Assembly: GCA_029009095.1 (NCBI GenBank)
Contig: JAQXJT010000016.1
Location: forward strand, 1-34,416
Reading direction: 5' to 3'
Source of the DNA: a bacterium
GTDB taxonomy: Bacteria > Bacillota > Clostridia > Oscillospirales > Oscillospiraceae
DNA length: 34,416 nt
In this document: positions 30,097 through 34,416 of the stretch, in pieces
How the letters are laid out: every line of letters begins with the position of its first letter
How positions within the stretch are numbered: the stretch's first letter is position 1
Made by a program: the position numbers and the translations under genes
Notes under the pieces: model-generated
Told to the model about the DNA's origin: nothing
What the model saw: only the letters and a program-made list of their open reading frames with translations
Databases searched by the model: none

Positions 30097-31080
30097 ATGA
30101 GAAAGAAAATCTTGTCTTTGATTATGGTTATTACTATGTGTTTGGTGCTTGTTGCTTGCGATTCAAGCGACTACACGAAAGCTGAAGAGCTTTTCAGTGC
30201 TGGCGATTATGCTGCTGCACTAGAAATCTATACCACCTTAGGTGAATATGAAGATGCGCAAAATAAGGCAAAAGAATGTAAATACGAAATTGCCAATACT
30301 CATTTTGAAAAAGCCGAATACAAGGCTGCCTTGGAGATTTACACCGAATTAGGTGAATATGAAGATGCAAAGGATAAGGCAGCATACTGCGAAAGAGAAG
30401 TTGGAATGACTGAAAATGCCGACTATGCTTTCTTGGCAGATATTGAATCATCCATTTTGGGCAGAATGGAAGCTCCCGAAGGTGCAGATAGAAACCAGCT
30501 TGTAAACACCGAATTGGCATATCTCGAAAAGTACAGCGACAAAACTTTCTATGATGCCGCACTAAAGGAAATTGCAGATAAATACATTGAAGGTTTGTAT
30601 GTTCAAAAGGAAGCACTCAAAAAAGATGCAATATGGGAATATCAGATTGAATGGCAGAGAGGGCTTGTTCTTCGTTATGAAGCATTAACCGATCTCTATA
30701 AGAAATACGATTTTCTTTCTGATAACCCCGAATTCGTAGGTACATATGTAGCGAACCTTGAAGATCAGCAGCATCTTCTAAATGGATATAATGCAATCGA
30801 AGCAGACCTGACCGAACAGATGAATGCAGAAGATTTTTCATGGGGGTTGAGCAAAGGCGGCTATAACATTTATTGCACATTAAAGAACAACACAGAATAT
30901 ACTTTTGGTATGTTTATCGATGTATCTTTCTACGATGCAGACGGTGTGCTTTTTGAGACAAACACAGGTTATGTTGAAGAAGTTAAGCCTGGTGAAACAT
31001 ATATTGTAGAGGTATATATTTCTGATGCATCCAGAGTTGAAAGCTTTGGATGGGTCACTTACTATGACTATGTGAAATAA
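30097..31080 (+). CDS. Lipoprotein with two TPR-like repeats and a C-terminal FxLyD-like domain (cargo)
   Basis: 327 residues from ATG 30097 (AGAGG 8 nt upstream). The lipobox LVAC has Cys21, then DSSDY as in the preceding protein. Two near-identical units lie 37 residues apart: LFSAGDYAAALEIYTTLGEYEDAQNK (32-57) and HFEKAEYKAALEIYTELGEYEDAKDK (69-94). A helical middle follows. Residues ~265-327 form a beta domain (YCTLKNNTEYTFGMFIDVSFYDADGVLFETNTGYVEEVKPGETY) like FxLyD domains of secreted Firmicute proteins. Membrane-anchored binding or scaffolding is inferred. It is the second gene of the lipoprotein operon and is closed by a terminator. Confidence 0.8.
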   Translation: MRKKILSLIMVITMCLVLVACDSSDYTKAEELFSAGDYAAALEIYTTLGEYEDAQNKAKECKYEIANTHFEKAEYKAALEIYTELGEYEDAKDKAAYCEREVGMTENADYAFLADIESSILGRMEAPEGADRNQLVNTELAYLEKYSDKTFYDAALKEIADKYIEGLYVQKEALKKDAIWEYQIEWQRGLVLRYEALTDLYKKYDFLSDNPEFVGTYVANLEDQQHLLNGYNAIEADLTEQMNAEDFSWGLSKGGYNIYCTLKNNTEYTFGMFIDVSFYDADGVLFETNTGYVEEVKPGETYIVEVYISDASRVESFGWVTYYDYVK

Positions 31081-31116
31081 TTTAATAGACTGCGAGATAT
31101 TTATTAAGCAAAATGA

Positions 31117-31153
31117 ACACCCTGCAAGACTTCAAAATCTTGTAGGGTGTTTC
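31117..31153. terminator. Terminator between the lipoprotein operon and the relaxase gene
   Basis: AACACCCTGCAAGA pairs with TCTTGTAGGGTGTT (one G-U) around an 8-nt loop. T-runs are modest on both sides. It serves convergent units. Confidence 0.8.
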
Positions 31154-31223
31154 TATGTCAATAACTGTATGTAATCCCGCAAGGCAGGGGAACTGCCCTG
31201 CGGTGTCGTGTTCGGTGTCAAAA

Positions 31224-32633
31224 CTATCTTTCTCTGTCTTGGGACTTCTTTCGTGTTCTTTGCTGTTTGCCCTCTGCCTGTAACTGCCTGAGCCTGTCTC
31301 GGACACTTTCCTTTTCGGGCGGTCTTTTGGGTGTTCCTTTCTCCTTAACCTGCTGTTCCCATTTGGCAAGGTCACGGTTGTACTGTTCTACAACAGCCTC
31401 CATTTTTCGGAAGGTATCCATAAACGCCTGTACATCGGGATAACCGTCTGATTTCAGCGTGTCGGGAATTTTGCCCAGTTTATTGGCGATTTCCCTTTCG
31501 GTTTGCTGTATCTTTGCTTCCAACGCTTTACGCTCCTTGCCTTTGAAGATGCCTTTGGTTTCGGCAAACTGCTGTTTCAGGTCGGGTAGCACCCTGTCCT
31601 GTAAGTGCTTGATTTCTTTTGCCCTGTCCTGCACCTTAATCATCAGGCTTCGCATATGACGGAACTCAGATATATCAATATCCAGTGTGGGCTTGGGCGG
31701 CATATCCTTTTCTCGGATAAGATTTTGCAGAAACTCCTTTGCCTTGCTGACGATACTGCGGAACAGGTTGGGAAGCCAACCGCTGTCACGGATTGATTGG
31801 CTGACTTTTTCGTGGATCTGCGTCTGCTTGACTTCCAATATTGTTTCTTCCGAAATTCCTGTGATCAGTGCCATATCTGCCGTTCTGTTCCACTCCTGCC
31901 TTGCGGCGTTGTCCGCCTTGATTTCTTCCTCTTTCGGATTGTTCTTGCCGATTTTCTTGGTGGGCAGATACACGCCGTTTTTGTCAAAGACCTTGAGCTG
32001 CTGTTCGGGGTCTGCGATATGGCGGTTGATATGGGCGGTGTAAACCTGCTTGACTTCTTCAAGAAAGGGTTCACTTTTGAACCGCTCGTCTTTGGTGGTA
32101 AAGAGATGACTTTCGTAAATCTCGCCCTTTTTGATGACTGTACAGCCTTTTCGTATCTGTCCGTCCTCGCCGGTGATTTCTTTCTTGGTGCGTACCCTTT
32201 GCCCTTTTTCATCGAAGAAAACACTTCGGGTGGCTACCTTTACATCAGGCTCCGGGAGCAGTTTTCGTTCGCTGAAAATCAGGTGGATATGGTAATTGGT
32301 CTTTCTCTTGTTGTGGTGGAGAGCCGATACACATTCCACATTGTACCGTCTGCGAAATTCTTCTGTGAAATCTTCAAGTACCTGTTGTGGCTCATAGGTG
32401 GTGTAAACTTCGGGCAGGGCGATAATTAACTCCCTTGCTTCGATACACTTTCCGTCTACTCCGCTTCGCCTAAACTCCTGCTGACACTCTTTTGCGAGGT
32501 TGCTCCAAAAGGGATTGTCTGCGGTGCGGTAGGTGGCATAGAGGTTTTCCTGTCTTGCGTGGCTTGTAATATACGATATTCTTCCCTTGACATTGGACAA
32601 CTTTGACATCTGAATAAAGCTGTGTCTCGCCAT
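31224..32633 (-). CDS. MobA/MobL family relaxase
   Basis: 469 residues from ATG 32633 (GAAAGGA upstream). The relaxase domain covers ~1-200. The N-terminal RHSFIQMSKLSNVKGRISYITSHARQENLYATY contains candidate catalytic tyrosines. EARELIIALPEVY (66-78) and the metal-binding three-His motif HHNKRKTNYHIHLIF (106-120) are typical. The C-terminal half is highly charged and helical, a coiled coil rich in Lys, Glu and Gln. It would nick oriT and pilot DNA during mobilization by a helper conjugation system. The region upstream (32,660-32,840) is dense with inverted repeats and is the likely oriT. Confidence 0.92.
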   Translation of the reverse strand: MARHSFIQMSKLSNVKGRISYITSHARQENLYATYRTADNPFWSNLAKECQQEFRRSGVDGKCIEARELIIALPEVYTTYEPQQVLEDFTEEFRRRYNVECVSALHHNKRKTNYHIHLIFSERKLLPEPDVKVATRSVFFDEKGQRVRTKKEITGEDGQIRKGCTVIKKGEIYESHLFTTKDERFKSEPFLEEVKQVYTAHINRHIADPEQQLKVFDKNGVYLPTKKIGKNNPKEEEIKADNAARQEWNRTADMALITGISEETILEVKQTQIHEKVSQSIRDSGWLPNLFRSIVSKAKEFLQNLIREKDMPPKPTLDIDISEFRHMRSLMIKVQDRAKEIKHLQDRVLPDLKQQFAETKGIFKGKERKALEAKIQQTEREIANKLGKIPDTLKSDGYPDVQAFMDTFRKMEAVVEQYNRDLAKWEQQVKEKGTPKRPPEKESVRDRLRQLQAEGKQQRTRKKSQDRER

Positions 32634-32659
32634 AGTGTCCTTTCTCCCGTATTGGGGCG

Positions 32660-32840
32660 TTCTCATTTTGCAACCGACTTATCGGTTGCGGCTGTTCCGA
32701 TGGATTTTGACAGCGGGACAGCAATCGAAAATTGCGGAGCAATTTTCTCTGTATCAATAGAGGGATTGTCCTGCCCGATATTGATACAGGCTCCCCGCAG
32801 GGGCGGAATACCCGGAGAACAAATCGTCAGATTTGTGCTA
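32660..32840. other. Candidate origin of transfer upstream of the relaxase gene
   Basis: Five perfect inverted repeats occur in 180 bp. They are GCAACCGA/TCGGTTGC (32670-32689), GAAAATTGC/GCAATTTTC (32727-32747), TGTATCAATA/TATTGATACA (32750-32788, 19-nt spacer), CCCC-GCA-GGGG (32793-32803) and ACAAATC/GATTTGT (32819-32836). No gene is supported here. Location directly 5' of a MobA/MobL gene is where such elements usually carry oriT; the nick site itself is not identified. Confidence 0.6.
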
Positions 32841-32884
32841 GGGGTGTATTTCGCTCTCAAACGCCGAGGGCTTTTAGAGAACGG

Positions 32885-33100
32885 TTATTCGACTTTTCGT
32901 ACATCTTTTTCATTGAGCAAATTTCGCCCCTGATTGACGGTCATAAAGTGCTCCAGCGTATCGGTTCGGATGATGGTCTTTCTTCCTACCTTTAGGACAG
33001 GAAGCTTGCCCCAGTCTACCAACTTGCGCATAGTATTTCTCCCGATGCCTGTACATTCAGCGGCTTCTTCGATGGTGAGTCCCATTTTAGTTGCACTCAT
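32885..33100 (-). CDS. Excisionase-family helix-turn-helix DNA-binding protein
   Basis: 71 residues from ATG 33100, with AAAGGAGGG 9 nt upstream; an upstream Met at 33124 lacks a site. The winged-helix pattern MGLTIEEAAECTGIGRNTMRKLVDWGKLPVLKVGRKTIIRTDTLEHFM (6-53) is that of excisionase/MerR-like single-domain proteins. It probably acts as a recombination directionality factor or regulator of the element. Its promoter is divergent from the XRE repressor gene, with shared TTTGCAA operators. The relaxase gene follows 251 bp downstream. Confidence 0.85.
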   Translation of the reverse strand: MSATKMGLTIEEAAECTGIGRNTMRKLVDWGKLPVLKVGRKTIIRTDTLEHFMTVNQGRNLLNEKDVRKVE

Positions 33101-33128
33101 GTTAATCCCTCCTTTAATAAACACTCAT

Positions 33129-33235
33129 TTTGCAACTTTGCAATTATCATTATACTTATTTTGCTATCTCACGTCAACCCGTTTTGCAACTCTTTAAGGA
33201 TTATTTTTAATATTTTCAGAAATAAGAGTTGCAAA
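33129..33235. promoter_or_regulatory. Divergent control region with TTTGCAA operators
   Basis: Three operator-like sites are present: a tandem TTTGCAA-C-TTTGCAA at 33129-33143, TTTGCAACTCTT at 33183-33194, and its exact inverse AAGAGTTGCAAA at 33224-33235. Minus promoter: TTGACG (33172-33177), 17 bp, TATAAT (33149-33154), driving the excisionase-like gene. Plus promoter: TTGCAA (33228-33233 region), 17 bp, TATACT (33251-33256), driving the XRE gene, with its -35 inside the third site. Binding by the XRE protein would control both directions. Confidence 0.72.
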
Positions 33236-33281
33236 TTGAGTTTATTTGTGATATACTGTACTCAAACAGGAGGTGAATACC

Positions 33282-33944
33282 TTGAAAGAAGAAACAATGT
33301 TTGCCCCAAAACAAGTCGGGAAACGCATTAAAGAGCGTAGAATAGAACTCAAACTTTCTATGCCGGAACTCGGAAAACGTATCGGCGTGAACAAATCTAC
33401 CATTCAAAGGTATGAAGCAGACGGTGTTGACCCGAAGCGAACCATGATTATCAACGGTCTTGCCGAGGCACTTCTGACCACTCCCGAATGGTTGACGGGG
33501 CTTTCCGAAGAAAAGGAATATGATGCTAAAACGCTCTGTCAGAGGAACATTGATGCACATATCGCAAAGTACCTTGACAGCGTGAGTGTTGTTCAGGGAG
33601 AGCCGCACCAGCAGCTCCTGACAACATTTCTCGGAAAGATGATAGACCTGTACTCGGTGCTCTGTTATCACTTTGCCGACGCTATGGCAGAGGTTGACCG
33701 TGTGGCAAACGACGAAGGCTTGAAGCAGTCGCTTATGCGATACGCTATCGAGTCGGGAACGATTACCGAAAAGGTCTATCGCAACGAAATGGAAGCACCG
33801 ATCGAAGATATGAAACGATTTCTTGACGGGATTTTACATATCTACGATGAGGGTCGCACAAAGGTATCTATGGGCGAACTCTTCGGGATAGTGACGGCAG
33901 CCGAGGAAAGGCTGGCCGAAAAGAAAAATTCCGTGGCACCTTGA
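33282..33944 (+). CDS. XRE family transcriptional regulator of the mobile element
   Basis: 220 residues from TTG 33282, which lies 8 nt after a perfect AGGAGG; the GTG at 33273 overlaps that site and is unlikely, and ATG 33297 is a further alternative. The N-terminal HTH (~12-66) reads VGKRIKERRIELKLSMPELGKRIGVNKSTIQRYEADG. The remaining ~150 residues are helical, with no S24 peptidase residues, so relief of repression is not by LexA-type cleavage. It probably represses its own gene and the excisionase-like gene through TTTGCAA sites, keeping the element quiet. The integrase gene follows 109 bp downstream. Confidence 0.85.
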   Translation: MKEETMFAPKQVGKRIKERRIELKLSMPELGKRIGVNKSTIQRYEADGVDPKRTMIINGLAEALLTTPEWLTGLSEEKEYDAKTLCQRNIDAHIAKYLDSVSVVQGEPHQQLLTTFLGKMIDLYSVLCYHFADAMAEVDRVANDEGLKQSLMRYAIESGTITEKVYRNEMEAPIEDMKRFLDGILHIYDEGRTKVSMGELFGIVTAAEERLAEKKNSVAP

Positions 33945-34053
33945 CAAATGAAAATGCCGGCTGAAACAACAACCGGCAAGTGACACTATTTACTTTACGC
34001 ACACCATATGTCACAGACCCGATTGCCACGGATAGAAAGGAGAAATTTTATCT

Positions 34054-34416
34054 ATGGCAAAAGGTTCTGTAAGAAAGAAAGGCAAAAAGTGGTACTATCG
34101 CTTTTATATCGAAGATGAAAGCGGAAACCGTGTGCAGAAGGAGTTCCCCGGAACAGAAAGCAAGGCGGAAACAGAAGCACTGCTCCGAAAGGCAATGGAG
34201 GACTACGAGGAAAAGAAATTCGTTGCGAAAACGGAGAATATTACGGTGGGAACACTGCTGGATATGTGGGTGGAAGAAGAACTGAAGCCAGGTAATCTGA
34301 GTAACGGTACGGTGATGGCATATCAGGGGACGGTAAACCGTATCAAGCAGCACCCTATCGGCAACCGAAAACTGAAAAGTGTAACGGCTGACCATTTACA
34401 GGCATATATCGACTTT
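34054..34416 (+). CDS. Tyrosine-type site-specific integrase, N-terminal part (cut by window edge)
   Basis: 121 codons are visible from ATG 34054 (AAAGGAG about 10 nt upstream) and the frame continues past the window. The N-terminal arm-binding domain starts MAKGSVRKKGKKWYYRFYIEDESGN (AP2-like, as in Tn916-type integrases). The SAM-like core-binding part follows (TVGTLLDMWVEEELKPGNLSNGTVMAYQGTVNRIKQHPIG). The catalytic R-H-R-Y domain is outside the window, so the subfamily cannot be fixed. It would insert and excise the element. Its position implies that one att site lies just beyond the right edge. Confidence 0.88.
   Translation, partial: MAKGSVRKKGKKWYYRFYIEDESGNRVQKEFPGTESKAETEALLRKAMEDYEEKKFVAKTENITVGTLLDMWVEEELKPGNLSNGTVMAYQGTVNRIKQHPIGNRKLKSVTADHLQAYIDF

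Larger units (their letters stand above)
26120..34416. mobile_element. Part of an integrative mobilizable element, right end outside the window
   Basis: Base composition falls from GC-rich to clearly AT-richer at about 26,100. Within it are TnpV, a MobA/MobL relaxase with a repeat-rich upstream region, an excisionase-like HTH protein, an XRE repressor and a tyrosine integrase at the right edge. No type IV secretion genes are seen, so it would need a helper element, unless they lie outside the window. The left boundary lies between the ABC promoter (26,087) and tnpV (26,564); the exact att site cannot be defined without the right end. Confidence 0.75.

Noticed and set aside
32622-32933. Plus-strand frame of 103 codons across the candidate oriT
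   Set aside because: It overlaps the relaxase start and the excisionase-like gene, lacks a ribosome site, and the region is dominated by inverted repeats.
33956-33980. GCCGG...CCGGC hairpin after the XRE gene
   Set aside because: It has only five base pairs, a 12-nt loop and no T-run, so a terminator call is not supported.

Overview
The window looks like chromosome of a GC-rich gut Firmicute, most probably of the Oscillospiraceae/Ruminococcaceae type. This is inferred from gene content (preQ1-controlled queT, tmcAL next to ackA, an S24-type repressor facing a Y-family polymerase, secreted Big_2/CxxCG proteins), strong GGAGG ribosome binding sites and sigma-A-like promoters. It is not a database identification. 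Two AT-richer stretches, about 1-525 and from about 26,100 to the right edge, interrupt the GC-rich backbone and look acquired.

Bases 1-525 hold the ends of two small unknown genes. The second runs out of its own sequence into the terminator and 3' end of a tRNA-Arg(CCT) gene. From 8,837 leftward to 555 almost everything is on the minus strand: tmcAL, then a complete branched-chain-type (LIV-I/HAAT) ABC transporter (binding protein, livH, livM, livG, livF with ATGA overlaps), a second separately promoted binding protein, queT behind a preQ1-I riboswitch, and the tRNA. On the plus strand ackA starts at 8,960.

Bases 10,276-13,973 carry a minus-strand unit (S24 repressor, Cys-rich small protein, PAP2 phosphatase) facing a Y-family DNA polymerase. 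The polymerase promoter has a perfect 9-bp inverted repeat filling its spacer, which suggests a damage-relieved switch like HdiR/umuC of Lactococcus. An Asp/Glu racemase follows. Bases 14,058-18,269 are a minus operon (U32 peptidase-like protein, DUF2461, phosphohexomutase). Bases 18,454-21,522 encode two exported proteins: a membrane-anchored PIG-L deacetylase-like protein and a GLUG/Big_2 surface protein. Bases 22,184-26,000 are a minus operon for a polar amino acid ABC transporter plus an M20 amidohydrolase, which together could import and cleave an N-acyl amino acid or peptide-like substrate.

From about 26,100 on lies part of an integrative mobilizable element: TnpV and a tiny partner, a protein with a duplicated HEPN-like unit, a strongly structured RNA locus (28,490-28,730), two TPR-type lipoproteins, a MobA/MobL relaxase with an inverted-repeat-rich candidate oriT, an excisionase-like HTH protein, an XRE repressor with repeated TTTGCAA operators, and the N-terminal part of a tyrosine integrase cut by the window edge. 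The most novel-looking item is the 28.5-kb RNA locus. It has its own promoter, a 13-bp closing stem at the predicted 5' end, a long branched hairpin, a 14-nt segment able to make a pseudoknot or a competing stem, and an intrinsic terminator, all inside a 10-bp inverted repeat.
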